This document shows, piece after piece, positions 41,432 through 50,593 of a stretch of DNA of 64,000 bases. Within the stretch, counting starts at the first letter, position 1, and every line of letters begins with the position of its first letter. Under the pieces are notes generated by a model. The model had not been told where the DNA came from and did no database searches. It worked only from the letters and a program-made list of their open reading frames with translations. A program made the position numbers and the translations under genes. This stretch comes from Bacteroidales bacterium (GTDB lineage: Bacteria; Bacteroidota; Bacteroidia; Bacteroidales; GCA-2748055), in assembly GCA_029210725.1 (NCBI GenBank), contig JARGFM010000007.1, positions 62,001 through 126,000 on the forward strand, read 5' to 3'.

Positions 41432-43452
41432 TCAGTCTCTTCCAGCAGCTTCTCGTCCACCAGGTTTGGCAGAGTAACCTGTAACAGCGGAGTGCGTTCC
41501 ATCTCCCTTTTGATAGCCCGGATCGCTCCTTCATTTCTGGCCCAGCTTCTTCTGGCAATACCGTTGTTCACATCCCAGTGAAGCATGCCATCCAGCCTGC
41601 GGTCCGCCTCGGGTGTCCCATCCAGTAAGATCCCAAATCCACCGTTGATAACCTCCCCCCAGCCTACTCCGCCTCCATTGTGCAGGGAAACCCAGGTAGC
41701 TCCCCGGAAGGCATCCCCGATCACATTCTGAACAGCCATATCGGCGGTAAAAGCCGAACCGTCGTAAATGTTGGAAGTCTCCCGGTAAGGAGAATCCGTG
41801 CCTGAAACATCGTGATGATCTCGTCCCAGGACTACCGGTCCCGAGATCTCCCCCTCCCGGATGGCGCGGTTGAATGCTTTTGCGATGGCAATTCGTCCCT
41901 GACTGTCGGCATAAAGGATCCGGGCCTGGGAGCCCACCACCAGGCGATGACCCTCGGCCTCCCTGATCCAGTGCAGATTGTCCTCCATCTGAGTGCGGAT
42001 CTCATCGGGAGCCTCCACTGCCAGCTGCTCCAGCACCCCGGCCGCAATACGGTCGCTAAGCGCCAGATCCCGGGGGTCCGACGAGGTGCAGACCCACCTG
42101 AAAGGGCCAAATCCATAGTCAAAGAAAAGCGGTCCCATGATGGCCTGTACATAGGACTGGTAGCGGTAGCTTCCATCCTCCCTGAATACATCGGCCCCGG
42201 CCCTCCCCGACTCCAGCAAAAAGGCATTTCCGTAGTCCCAGAAGTACATGCCCTTTTTCACCAAGCCGTTAACCGCCCTGACATGCCTCCGAAGCGACTT
42301 ATATACCTCCTCTTTAAAGCGTCCTGGTTCCCCGGCCATCATCCGGTTTGCCTCATCAAAATCCATTCCAGCCGGATAGTATCCACCGGCAAAGGGATTG
42401 TGCAGGGAGGTCTGGTCGGATCCCAGTTCCACCGGAATATTTTCTTCCAGAAAATACTCCAGCAGGTCCACCACATTCCCCTGATAGGCCAGGGAAACTG
42501 CCTCCTTCTTTTGCCGTGCCTTCTTCACTCTTTTTGCCAGAAGATCCAGATCCGTAAAAACCTCATCCACCCAGCCCTGGGAAAAACGCATGGCTGTAGC
42601 CCTGGGGTTCACTTCTGCCACCACACATATCCCCCCCGCAATCACGGTGGCTTTAGGCTGTGCACCCGACATCCCGCCCAGTCCTGAGCTCACAAAAACC
42701 TTTCCCCTCAGACTTCCATCTCCCCCTTTTAACATAAGCCTGGCCGCATTCATGACTGTAATGGTCGTTCCATGAACGATGCCCTGGGGCCCGATATACA
42801 TAAAAGAGCCGGCGGTCATCTGGCCATACTGGGATACCCCCAGAGCATTCATCCGCTCGTACTCATCCTGTCCCGAATAATTGGGGATTACCATCCCGTT
42901 GGTCACCACCACCCTGGGGGCTTCCCGGTGCGAAGGGAAGAGCCCCATGGGATGTCCGGAATAAAGCACCAGGGTCTGTTCGTCGCTCATTTCCGCCAGG
43001 TACTTCATGACAAGACGGTACTGGGCCCAGTTCTGAAAGACCGCTCCGTTGCCTCCGTAAGTGATCAGCTCGTCGGGATGTTGAGCCACCCTGGGATCCA
43101 GGTTGTTATTCAGCATCATCATAATGGCTCCTGCCTGCCTGGATCTCCAGGGATAAGCTTCCAGGTTCCGGGCCGAAATAGCATAGGCAGGTTTGTAACG
43201 GTACATGTAAATCCTTCCATAGCGCTCCAGTTCCTCTGAAAACTCCCTGACCAGGAGAGCATGCTGCTGCCCGGGAATATACCGGAGGGCGTTGCGCAAT
43301 GCCAGCTTCTTCTCCCCGGCTGTTAGAATATTTTTTCTTTTGGGGGCATGATTCAGACCGGGACCGGGCCCTTGCTCCGGCGGCAGCTGTGCGGGGATCC
43401 CTTCCAGAACTGCAGCCTTGAATTCATCACTGTTCATCTCCTTTAGTTTCAT
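41410..43452 (-). CDS. hutU: Urocanate hydratase
   Basis: A 680-residue UROC, the second step of histidine degradation (urocanate to imidazolone propionate). Typical features: ITYGGNGAVFQNWAQYRLVM, SGHPMGLFPSH, the NAD-binding loop SSGLGGMSGAQPKATVIAGG, GSDQTSLHNPFAGGYYPAGM and TWVSLHNGGGVGWGEVINGG. It is about 100 residues longer than the Pseudomonas/Bacillus form, mostly at the N-terminus and between domains, as in other Bacteroidota. No hutH, hutI or formiminotransferase is in the window, so the pathway is split. Confidence 0.94.
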   Translation of the reverse strand: MKLKEMNSDEFKAAVLEGIPAQLPPEQGPGPGLNHAPKRKNILTAGEKKLALRNALRYIPGQQHALLVREFSEELERYGRIYMYRYKPAYAISARNLEAYPWRSRQAGAIMMMLNNNLDPRVAQHPDELITYGGNGAVFQNWAQYRLVMKYLAEMSDEQTLVLYSGHPMGLFPSHREAPRVVVTNGMVIPNYSGQDEYERMNALGVSQYGQMTAGSFMYIGPQGIVHGTTITVMNAARLMLKGGDGSLRGKVFVSSGLGGMSGAQPKATVIAGGICVVAEVNPRATAMRFSQGWVDEVFTDLDLLAKRVKKARQKKEAVSLAYQGNVVDLLEYFLEENIPVELGSDQTSLHNPFAGGYYPAGMDFDEANRMMAGEPGRFKEEVYKSLRRHVRAVNGLVKKGMYFWDYGNAFLLESGRAGADVFREDGSYRYQSYVQAIMGPLFFDYGFGPFRWVCTSSDPRDLALSDRIAAGVLEQLAVEAPDEIRTQMEDNLHWIREAEGHRLVVGSQARILYADSQGRIAIAKAFNRAIREGEISGPVVLGRDHHDVSGTDSPYRETSNIYDGSAFTADMAVQNVIGDAFRGATWVSLHNGGGVGWGEVINGGFGILLDGTPEADRRLDGMLHWDVNNGIARRSWARNEGAIRAIKREMERTPLLQVTLPNLVDEKLLEETDQSSKTS

Positions 43453-43466
43453 GGTAGAATTGATTC

Positions 43467-43488
43467 TCCTCGCAGCAAGCTGCGAGGA
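43467..43488. repeat. Palindromic element copy 1
   Basis: A perfect 10-bp inverted repeat (tcctcgcagc / gctgcgagga) separated by 2 nt, 15 bp upstream of hutU. A related element lies 39 bp further on. Confidence 0.5.
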
Positions 43489-43526
43489 ATCATCGATTAA
43501 TTGTTTATTTTAAATGTGCTCGCTTA

Positions 43527-43547
43527 CCCCGCAGCAGAGCTACGGGG
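43527..43547. repeat. Palindromic element copy 2
   Basis: A 9-bp inverted repeat with one mismatch (ccccgcagc / gctacgggg) and a 3-nt loop, sharing the gcagc core with the neighbouring palindrome. Both look like small REP-like intergenic elements. Confidence 0.45.
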
Positions 43548-43649
43548 AATGCGCTCGCGCAATTCAAAAGTACAAAATTCGAAATCCTGTCCGGCCGGTA
43601 AAACGGGGTTTTACAACAGGTGTTTCAGGCATAGCCTGGCAGGAAGTCT

Positions 43650-44051
43650 TCAGGACCGGGGGATATAACAGCTGGCTTCCTCCCCGAACCAGGCTTTTCT
43701 GTTCCTGGCAAGCAGCCTGTAAACCGCATCTCTGATCAAAGGGGGGACCAGAAAGAAAATTCCCAGCATGGGCCAGGGAAAACGCAGATAAAGCGCGATC
43801 CTCAGAATGGCCCCCGAGCGTTCGTACTTTTTCCCGTTCATGATCAGAAGAAGCGTATCACTCCGATGGCCGCTCCCCCGGGGCTTATCGGGATCTCCCT
43901 CCGGGTTCCCCACCGGCGGAACAGGCAGCAGCTGCAAGGGAACAAAAGAGAAACGTTTCCGTGGATCATTCCGGATGATCCATCGGACCGACCTGCTGCA
44001 GAGCCTGCAATAGCCATCATAATATACCGTCCGGCCCTCCTTCATAAACAA
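43650..44051 (-). CDS. DCC-family (DUF393) thiol-disulfide oxidoreductase-like protein
   Basis: A protein of 133 residues. The N-terminal motif VYYDGYCRLCSRSVRWI matches the DCC family, which normally reads YDGxCxxC; both Cys residues are kept. The C-terminal half has LRIALYLRFPWPMLGIFFLV and LIRDAVYRLLARNRKAWFG, as in the family. Function is unknown; a redox role is assumed from the CxxC. A longer insert of Pro, Gly and Asp between the halves is unusual. Confidence 0.8.
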   Translation of the reverse strand: MFMKEGRTVYYDGYCRLCSRSVRWIIRNDPRKRFSFVPLQLLPVPPVGNPEGDPDKPRGSGHRSDTLLLIMNGKKYERSGAILRIALYLRFPWPMLGIFFLVPPLIRDAVYRLLARNRKAWFGEEASCYIPRS

Positions 44052-44180
44052 ATAACAAGTGTGCCGGTCAAAGGTTGTTTTAATCGATTTTTCACCGATA
44101 TTTTACCTTTCCCGGAAGCTATCGCGGGACATTGTATATATTTACTCTTTCTAAACTGCAAACGATAAATACAGATTCAT

Positions 44181-44771
44181 ATGAAAAAGAAGAACAGAAC
44201 CTGGCTTATTATTGGCATTGTTGTTGTAATTGCCATTCTCTGGGGAGTACAGAAATACAACGGATTCGTGGTCCTGGAAGAGGGTGTAACCGGTCAGTGG
44301 GCCAACGTGGAGAATGTCTACCAGCGCCGGGGCGACCTGATCCCTAACCTGGTCAATACCGTCAGGGGCTATGCCGATTTTGAACAGGAGACCCTTACGC
44401 AGGTTATTGAGGCACGTGCCAAAGCCACCAGTGTGACTATCGATCCGGGCAACCTGAGCCCGGAATCACTGGCTTCCTTTCAGCAGGCCCAGGATGGATT
44501 GAGTTCTGCCCTGTCCAGGCTGCTGGTTACCATTGAACGCTATCCCGATCTGAAGGCCAATCAGAATTTCATGGATCTTCAGAAACAGCTTGAAGGTACC
44601 GAGAACCGGATTGCCGTAGAGCGGAGAAAATTTAATGAGATCACCCGGGGCTTCAACACCGCTGTCCGGAGATTTCCCGCCAGTGTGGTCGCCGGGATCA
44701 CCGGTTTTGATCAAAAAGGATATTTTGAAGCTGTGGAAGGCAGCGAAACTGCTCCGGTGGTGGAGTTTTAG
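44181..44771 (+). CDS. lemA: LemA family protein
   Basis: A protein of 196 residues. One N-terminal membrane helix (WLIIGIVVVIAILWG) is followed by the LemA signature GQWANVENVYQRRGDLIPNL followed by VNTVRGYADFEQETL, and long helices to the end. LemA proteins are membrane-bound and of unknown function, and are often next to TPM-domain proteins, as here. The gene heads a plus-strand group lemA-TPM-TPM-capA with gaps of 5 to 21 bp. Confidence 0.93.
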   Translation: MKKKNRTWLIIGIVVVIAILWGVQKYNGFVVLEEGVTGQWANVENVYQRRGDLIPNLVNTVRGYADFEQETLTQVIEARAKATSVTIDPGNLSPESLASFQQAQDGLSSALSRLLVTIERYPDLKANQNFMDLQKQLEGTENRIAVERRKFNEITRGFNTAVRRFPASVVAGITGFDQKGYFEAVEGSETAPVVEF

Positions 44772-44776
44772 CGATC

Positions 44777-45235
44777 ATGCAGGGAACTATGAATGCGGTA
44801 AATTTTTTTTCCAAAGAGGAGAAAGAGCTGATCAAATCGGCTGTGAAAAAGGCCGAGCAAAACACTTCCGGGGAGATCCGGGTTCATCTGGACACGCGCT
44901 GCAGGGAGGATGTGATGGACCGGGCAGCCTGGTGGTTTAAAAAACTGTCCATGCACCTGACAGAGCAGCGCAACGGAGTGCTTTTCTACCTGGCTGTAAA
45001 AGACCGGAAATTTGCCATCCTGGGCGATGCCGGGATCAATGCGGTCACACCCGGCCACTTCTGGGACAAGATCAAGGAGAAGATGGCGGAACATTTTTCC
45101 GAAGGGGATTTTTCGGGAGGACTCCAGGAAGGCATCCTGATGGCCGGGCAAGCCCTGAAAGAGAAGTTCCCATACCAGGACGGGGATGTGAATGAGTTGA
45201 CGGACGAAATATCTTTTGGAGGAGATGATAAATAA
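44777..45235 (+). CDS. TPM-domain protein, cytoplasmic
   Basis: A protein of 152 residues. The TPM (TLP18.3/Psb32/MOLO-1) domain is recognised by SKEEKELIKSAVKKAEQNTS and GEIRVHLDTRC, then GVLFYLAVKDRKFAILGDAG and DFSGGLQEGILMAGQALKE. It has no signal peptide or membrane helix, unlike the next gene. The ATG at 44777 starts 5 bp after lemA; a second ATG lies four codons later. Function is unknown; the family is often found in sets of two beside lemA. Confidence 0.85.
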   Translation: MQGTMNAVNFFSKEEKELIKSAVKKAEQNTSGEIRVHLDTRCREDVMDRAAWWFKKLSMHLTEQRNGVLFYLAVKDRKFAILGDAGINAVTPGHFWDKIKEKMAEHFSEGDFSGGLQEGILMAGQALKEKFPYQDGDVNELTDEISFGGDDK

Positions 45236-45250
45236 ATTAAAAAATTACTT

Positions 45251-46045
45251 GTGAAAAAGACTCTGATTATTACCCTCTCTCTCCTTTTTGTCCTGCCCCT
45301 GTGGAGCAGTGCACAGGAAGAGCTTCCGGTACCGCCGGCTCCCCAGTCGTGGGTAAACGACTTTGCCGGAGTATTTAACAGCACCGAGGCTGCTTCCCTG
45401 GAGCGAAAACTGGGTGAATTTGAATTCCGCTCCTCCACACAGATATTCATCGTCACCCTGGACGACAACGGGGGCTATTCCGCCTCCGATCTGGCCCCGA
45501 GGATCGGGGAGCAGTGGGGCATCGGCCAGCAGGGCCGTGATAACGGCCTGCTGGTATTGATGGATATGCAGAAAAATGATGTTTTTATCTCCACCGGCTA
45601 TGGCCTGGAAGAGTATATCCCCGATATCACTGCCTCGCGGATCGTCCAGAATGAAATGATTCCCAATTTTAAAAACGGGGACTTCTATGTGGGTATCGAT
45701 GCAGCTACCGATGTCATGATCTCCCTGCTGGATGGTAAATTCACTGCCGATCAGTACAGGAAACAGAGCTCATCGGGCGGCTCCACCATCGGTGGAATCA
45801 TCTTTATGATCATCCTCTTTTCCATCATATTCGGAGGCAGGAGAAGAAGTGCGGGCATGGGGCGCAGCAACCTGCCCTTGTGGCTGGCCCTTGGAATGCT
45901 GTCAGGCGGCCGGCACTCAGGCAGCTTTGGAAACTTTTCGTCCGGCGGGGGCGGATTTGGAGGCGGAGGCGAAGGCGGATTTGGAGGCTTCTCCGGGGGC
46001 GGCGGCGGCTCCTTTGGTGGAGGGGGTGCCGGCGGAAGCTGGTAA
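45251..46045 (+). CDS. TPM-domain protein with membrane anchor and Gly-rich tail
   Basis: A protein of 264 residues. The signal peptide MKKTLIITLSLLFVLPLWSS AQ is followed by the TPM domain (WVNDFAGVFNSTEAASLERK, RDNGLLVLMDMQKNDVFIST, GYGLEEYIPDITASRIVQNE), then a hydrophobic helix GGIIFMIILFSIIFGG, a basic segment and a tail of Gly, Ser and Phe repeats (FGGGGEGGFGGFSGGGGGSF). This is the usual form of the second TPM protein in lemA clusters. The domain faces the periplasm and the tail lies on the other side of the membrane. Function is unknown. Confidence 0.88.
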   Translation: MKKTLIITLSLLFVLPLWSSAQEELPVPPAPQSWVNDFAGVFNSTEAASLERKLGEFEFRSSTQIFIVTLDDNGGYSASDLAPRIGEQWGIGQQGRDNGLLVLMDMQKNDVFISTGYGLEEYIPDITASRIVQNEMIPNFKNGDFYVGIDAATDVMISLLDGKFTADQYRKQSSSGGSTIGGIIFMIILFSIIFGGRRRSAGMGRSNLPLWLALGMLSGGRHSGSFGNFSSGGGGFGGGGEGGFGGFSGGGGGSFGGGGAGGSW

Positions 46046-46066
46046 GTTTTTGCTATATTAATCCCC

Positions 46067-47134
46067 GTGAAAAGAAGCTTCCTTATGCTGGCCGGGCTAA
46101 TTCTCTGCCTGGCTGCCCTGGCACAACAAGAGCAGCTGAAGCTGGTCTTTACTGGCGATATCATGGGTCATGACAGCCAGATAGCCTCCGCCCTGGCCAC
46201 CGGTGAACCTGCTTATGATTATAAGCCCTGTTTTCAATATCTCAGGTCCTACCTGCAGGAGGCCGACCTGGTGATCGGGAACCTGGAGGTCACTTTTGCC
46301 GGAGAGCCTTTTACCGGCTATCCGGCCTTTTCCAGTCCGGATGAACTGGCTGAGGCCCTGAAATGGGCGGGTTTTGATATCCTGGTAAATGCCAACAACC
46401 ATGCCCTGGACAGGGGAAGAAAGGGACTGGTAAGGACCCTGGAGGTGCTCGACAGGCAGGAGATCATCCAGACCGGCACCTTTCCCGATACCGCTTCCCG
46501 TTCCTCCTTCTATCCCCTGATCGTCGAGAAGAAAGGGATCCGGATCGCTTTGCTCAACTACACTTACGGGACCAACGGGATCAGGGACCAGCCCCCCGCC
46601 GTGGTGAACCGCATCGACAAAGTCCAGATCAGGAAAGATCTTCAGAAAGCCCGGAGTGCTCAACCCGATTTTATTCTGGCGATCATGCACTGGGGCCAGG
46701 AGTACCAGCTTACCCAGAACAGGGAGCAGGAGGAGCTGGCTGCCTTCCTCTTTCAACACGGGGCCCATGCGGCTATCGGTTCACACCCCCATGTGGTCCA
46801 GCCCATCCGGGGTGAAGGAGCCGGGAACCTGGTGGTCTATTCCCTGGGGAACCTGATATCCAACCAGCGCAGCAGGTACCGCGATGGAGGCATCATCTTC
46901 GAGATGGTGATATCAAAAGAACCACAGGAAGTCAGCAGCTTTGCCTACCTTCCCGTATGGGTCTGGAAACCGCAAACAAAAAAAGGCACCGGCTTTACGC
47001 TGGTGCCTGCTAATCTTGATCCTGCTTCCCCGGACCTTCCCGATATGCCTGCGAAAGACCGGGCTGACATGGAGCTGTTTCTGGAAGATACCCGTTCCCG
47101 CCTCTCAGGCTGCAGGGAGGTAATCACTCCATAG
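46067..47134 (+). CDS. CapA-like PGA-capsule metallophosphatase-fold protein
   Basis: A protein of 355 residues starting at GTG, with a signal peptide ending LAALAQ. The PGA_cap fold is shown by LKLVFTGDIMGHDSQIASAL, LVIGNLEVTFAG, DILVNANNHALDRGRKGL, IALLNYTYGTNG, and IGSHPHVVQPI followed by YSLGNLIS. The family is named after CapA of poly-gamma-glutamate capsules, but most members have no capsule genes nearby and none are seen here. The calcineurin-like fold may bind metal. A second family member is encoded on the opposite strand 2 kb downstream. Confidence 0.88.
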   Translation: MKRSFLMLAGLILCLAALAQQEQLKLVFTGDIMGHDSQIASALATGEPAYDYKPCFQYLRSYLQEADLVIGNLEVTFAGEPFTGYPAFSSPDELAEALKWAGFDILVNANNHALDRGRKGLVRTLEVLDRQEIIQTGTFPDTASRSSFYPLIVEKKGIRIALLNYTYGTNGIRDQPPAVVNRIDKVQIRKDLQKARSAQPDFILAIMHWGQEYQLTQNREQEELAAFLFQHGAHAAIGSHPHVVQPIRGEGAGNLVVYSLGNLISNQRSRYRDGGIIFEMVISKEPQEVSSFAYLPVWVWKPQTKKGTGFTLVPANLDPASPDLPDMPAKDRADMELFLEDTRSRLSGCREVITP

Positions 47135-47147
47135 AGGACTGCCGAAG

Positions 47148-47906
47148 CTAGCCGGTATCCCCGGAGTCTACCAGAATTCGCCCGCAGTATTCACAAACAA
47201 TAATCTTTTTCTTGGAAGCGATATCCAGTTGACGCTGCGGAGGTATCTTATTAAAACAACCGCCACAGGCATCCCTTTCAACCGGCACAACAGCCAGACC
47301 ATTCCGGGCATTCCCCCTGATCTTCTTGTAGGCCGTTAGCAAACGCTCCTCGATAATACTCTCCAGTTCGGCGGATTTTTTCTCCATCACACTCTCCTCC
47401 TTCTGGGTCTCATCGATGATATCATCCAGTTCTTTCTTCTTATTCTCCAGATCCAGTTTGCGTCCTTCCAGCACCTCGGTCGACTCGGCGATGATTCCCT
47501 TTTTTTCATCAATCTGGACGGTAAACTCCCGAATACGCTTTTCTGCCAGTTCAATTTCAAGAGTCTGGAATTCAATCTCTTTGGACAGGGAGTCGTATTC
47601 CCGGTTGTTCCTTACATTGTTCTGCTGCTCCTGGTATTTCTTAATAAGCTCCTGGGACTTGGCAATCTCCTGCTTCTTCCCGCTGATGGATCTCTGCAGT
47701 CCATCAATATCATCCTCATATTTGGAAACCCTGGTTTGCAGTCCCTCAATTTCATCCTCCAGATCCTGTACCTCCAGGGGCAACTCACCGCGCAGGATTC
47801 TGATTCTGTCTATGGCAGTATCGACCAGCTGCAGGTCATATAAGGCTTTTAATTTCTCTGCAACTGTCATCTCAACGACCTCTGCATCTTTTTTTGCTTT
47901 CGCCAT
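47148..47906 (-). CDS. Coiled-coil zinc-ribbon protein (C4-type)
   Basis: A protein of 252 residues. Residues 10-190 form a long antiparallel coiled coil (VQDLEDEIEGLQTRVSKYED and similar), and the C-terminus is a zinc ribbon with ACGGCFNKIPPQRQ and CEYCGRIL, two CxxC pairs. It fits the CT398/zf-RING_7 family of presumed nucleic-acid or secretion-linked adaptor proteins. The gene follows the Nif3-like gene by 3 bp, a common pairing in bacteria, and is the last of the minus-strand group. Confidence 0.88.
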   Translation of the reverse strand: MAKAKKDAEVVEMTVAEKLKALYDLQLVDTAIDRIRILRGELPLEVQDLEDEIEGLQTRVSKYEDDIDGLQRSISGKKQEIAKSQELIKKYQEQQNNVRNNREYDSLSKEIEFQTLEIELAEKRIREFTVQIDEKKGIIAESTEVLEGRKLDLENKKKELDDIIDETQKEESVMEKKSAELESIIEERLLTAYKKIRGNARNGLAVVPVERDACGGCFNKIPPQRQLDIASKKKIIVCEYCGRILVDSGDTG

Positions 47907-47909
47907 TTA

Positions 47910-49007
47910 CTAAAAATATTTAATTGGATTTTTTTCAGTTTCCGATAAACGGACTGCAAATTTAGGGAATTTTTTTCTAAGTAGATCATAAAAAAGCTCC
48001 CGTGTAAACTGCTCACCTTCAAAATGACCGATATCCATCACCACGATCTTTCCATCAGCTTCCAAAAACTGATGGTATTTCATATCGCCTGTCACAAAAA
48101 CATCCGCCCCGACTGCTTTAGCCTTTCCCAGCAGAAAACTGCCCGATCCTCCGCAAAGCGCCACCTTTTTCACCCCTTTTCCCAGAAGCTTGCTGTGCCT
48201 GACAACACTGGCCCGGCACCGGTCTTTCAGAAATCCCAGGAAGGCCTCCTCATCCATGGGATGCTCCAGTCTGCCGATCATCCCCATGCCCCTCCGGGGA
48301 TCCTTGTTTTCCAGGGGATAAAGATCATAGGCCACCTCTTCGTAGGGGTGGGAAGAGCTCATGGCCCTGACCACCGCGGAAGCCAGTTCAGCCGGAACAA
48401 TGGTCTCCAGTCTGGTTTCTGCTTCCTGGTGAAAAACCCCGCTTTCTCCGGCAAAGGGATGGCTTCCCTCCCCCCCCCTGAAGGTTCCGGTGCCCTCGAG
48501 ATTGAAGCTGCAGTGGTCGTAGGCTCCTATTTCTCCCGCTCCGGCATCAAACATAGCCTGACGAACCCGTTCCAACTGTGCATGGGGAACAAAGACCACC
48601 AGCTTTTTCAGGGCTCCCCCGACCGGATCCAGAATCTCCTGATCCACCAGCCCCAGCCGGTTTGCCAGTGCGCTGTTCACTCCTCCCCTGATGGCATCAA
48701 AGTTGGTATGGCCGCTGTAGATCGCTATCTCTTTTTGAATGGCCAGTTTCACAATCCGTTCGGGCATGGAAGAGCCTGTCACAGATTTCAGTCCACCGAA
48801 AATGACCGGATGATGCGAAACCACCAGGTTTAATCCCAGTTTTTCCGCTTCGAGCACCAGCTCCTCGCTTACATCCAGAGCTACCAGAATCCCGCTTACC
48901 TTCATGCCCGGATCACCTACCTGCAATCCTGAATTATCGTATGATTCCTGCAGCGAGAGTGGCGCCAGGCCCTCCAGGTAAGCGGTAATCTCTCTGAGTG
49001 TGATCAT
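47910..49007 (-). CDS. Nif3-like dinuclear metal-centre protein
   Basis: A protein of 365 residues. The N- and C-terminal halves supply the Nif3 metal site: LVVSHHPVIFGGLKSVTG, IYSGHTNFDAIRGGVN and near the end VVMDIGHFEGEQFTRELFYD. A roughly 100-residue insertion in the middle (VVFVPHAQLERVRQAMFDAG) is the YqfO-type domain. It is known in other bacteria as a hexameric toroid; a GTP cyclohydrolase activity was proposed but is not established. The start overlaps the stop of the MerR gene by 4 bp. Confidence 0.92.
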   Translation of the reverse strand: MITLREITAYLEGLAPLSLQESYDNSGLQVGDPGMKVSGILVALDVSEELVLEAEKLGLNLVVSHHPVIFGGLKSVTGSSMPERIVKLAIQKEIAIYSGHTNFDAIRGGVNSALANRLGLVDQEILDPVGGALKKLVVFVPHAQLERVRQAMFDAGAGEIGAYDHCSFNLEGTGTFRGGEGSHPFAGESGVFHQEAETRLETIVPAELASAVVRAMSSSHPYEEVAYDLYPLENKDPRRGMGMIGRLEHPMDEEAFLGFLKDRCRASVVRHSKLLGKGVKKVALCGGSGSFLLGKAKAVGADVFVTGDMKYHQFLEADGKIVVMDIGHFEGEQFTRELFYDLLRKKFPKFAVRLSETEKNPIKYF

Positions 49008-49333
49008 GTAACCAGGTCAGTGAGCATGTCCTTGATTTGTTCCAGGGACCTGATGATTTCAAAATTATGTTCCGTATCCTCCTTATTCTCTTTCATCTTC
49101 TTACTGGCCCCTTTAAGGGTCATTCCTTTCTCCTTCACCAGGTGGTAGATAATATGAAAATTTTCAATATCCTTCTTTGTAAAAAGCCGGTTGCCCTTCT
49201 TATTCTTTTTTGGCTTAATGATATCAAATTCCTTCTCCCAGAACCTGATCAGGGAAGTGTTGACATCAAACATTTTCGCCACCTCCCCGATGGAGTAATA
49301 AAGCTTTTCCACTCTGGCTTCCTTATAAGGCAT
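49004..49333 (-). CDS. MerR-family transcriptional regulator
   Basis: A protein of 109 residues with an N-terminal MerR HTH (YYSIGEVAKMFDVNTSLIRF followed by WEKEF) and a wing at NRLFTKKDIENFHIIYHLVK. The rest is a short coiled coil without a metal-binding Cys motif. It is the small Bacteroidota type that usually sits next to nif3 and the zinc-ribbon gene. No specific signal can be named. Confidence 0.9.
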   Translation of the reverse strand: MPYKEARVEKLYYSIGEVAKMFDVNTSLIRFWEKEFDIIKPKKNKKGNRLFTKKDIENFHIIYHLVKEKGMTLKGASKKMKENKEDTEHNFEIIRSLEQIKDMLTDLVT

Positions 49334-49366
49334 GGGACACTGGTTTTCAGTTAAACAGAGTTCAAT

Positions 49367-50578
49367 TTAATCATTTTTCCAGAGAATTCCATCACTGTCC
49401 ACCACCAGCTCCTGTTCAGGAAAATCAGCTTCGCTCAGCTCCCTGAGTCTTGCCAGAGCCCTGGCAGACGGATCAATTCTTGGTCCACCCTCTCCAGGCT
49501 GGTAGATGGAGACCACCTCTCCCTGCAGAAATCCACCCTCCCGGTCCACAGTGACCTTTATAATGGGGGCGATTCCGTTGGGCCCGCTGAGGTTAAATCG
49601 CCTGTAGGTGGCAAAATTCCCGAGGCTGTAACAAATCAAACGGTCTTTGTAGAGCTCCACCGCCCTGGTCACATGCGGTCCGTGCCCGAATACCACATCG
49701 GCACCCGCATCCACCACCCGGTGTGCAAAGTGGTATACACTGCCCCGGTTGTACCCCAGGTACTCCTCGTCACCCCGTACCACATGCTGGTGATCTTTTC
49801 CCTCCGCGCCTCCGTGAAAAGAGATAATCACCACATCGGCCAGAGAATCCAGCATGGCTGTAATTTCAGCGGCCCTGTCATAATCCTTCAGGTCCATGGT
49901 GCCCTTGTTGGGAGCAAAAGCAGCAAATCCATATACGACCCCCTCCTTTTCAAACAGGGTCCATGGATAACCTACAAATCCGGCAAAAGCAAGGCCTGCC
50001 GAATCAAGCAATGCGGCGGTGGATGCTCTGCCCGCCGGTCCGAAATCGTTCACATGATTATTAGCCACACTCAGCACATCATAGCCCGCATGCACGATAC
50101 AGGATAAGAAGTGTTCCGGCATCCGGAACACATAGCACTGACTCAGGTTCCTGCATTTTTTCGGGCTGCCTCCCTGTGGACAGAATACCCCCTCCAGGTT
50201 TCCGAAAAGCAGGTCGCCCGACTGAAGAACTTCATGCACCGGCCTGAGAATGGGGCTGCAGTCGGCTCCCGGGGGAAGATAACTCTCTGATGGATAGTTT
50301 GTCCCCAGCATAATATCCCCTGTTCCGATAATGGTCAGGGAGCCCTCGCGGAGCGAGTCTTCCAGGTAGAGATAACTCCAGAGCATGGAATCGCTCAGGG
50401 CCGGGGCAGCAAGTTCCGGGGGAATGGTATCGGCCAGAGACTCTTCTTCAGGGTGAAGGGCCAGACTGTCCTGAATCCAGTAATCCGGGGTGGGACGGGG
50501 AAGAAAGACCGGCCCGGGCTTTTGCGCCTGCAGGGTGAACACCAGTAAGACCATTAAACCTGCAAACACCAGCCTCAT
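49367..50578 (-). CDS. CapA-like PGA-capsule metallophosphatase-fold protein, second copy
   Basis: A protein of 403 residues with a signal peptide ending TLQAQ. It shows the PGA_cap motifs TIIGTGDIMLGTNYPSESYL, LLFGNLEGVFCPQG, DVLSVANNHVNDFGPAG, VIISFHGGAEG and VFGHGPHVTRAVEL followed by CYSLGNFATY. A loop of about 15 residues with two Cys (KKCRNLSQC) is extra compared with the copy at 46067. It sits 33 bp upstream of the merR gene and 15 bp downstream of an M23 gene, inside the minus-strand run. Function is unknown. Confidence 0.87.
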   Translation of the reverse strand: MRLVFAGLMVLLVFTLQAQKPGPVFLPRPTPDYWIQDSLALHPEEESLADTIPPELAAPALSDSMLWSYLYLEDSLREGSLTIIGTGDIMLGTNYPSESYLPPGADCSPILRPVHEVLQSGDLLFGNLEGVFCPQGGSPKKCRNLSQCYVFRMPEHFLSCIVHAGYDVLSVANNHVNDFGPAGRASTAALLDSAGLAFAGFVGYPWTLFEKEGVVYGFAAFAPNKGTMDLKDYDRAAEITAMLDSLADVVIISFHGGAEGKDHQHVVRGDEEYLGYNRGSVYHFAHRVVDAGADVVFGHGPHVTRAVELYKDRLICYSLGNFATYRRFNLSGPNGIAPIIKVTVDREGGFLQGEVVSIYQPGEGGPRIDPSARALARLRELSEADFPEQELVVDSDGILWKND

Positions 50579-50593
50579 AGCCTGTACCCTGTA

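Noticed and set aside
44110-44129. Third palindrome of the hutU-upstream type
   Set aside because: Only the outer five bases pair and the core differs, so membership in the family is not supported.
49367-50578. Poly-gamma-glutamate capsule biosynthesis locus
   Set aside because: Two CapA-like proteins are present, but no capB, capC or ligase genes; the family is widespread without capsule synthesis.
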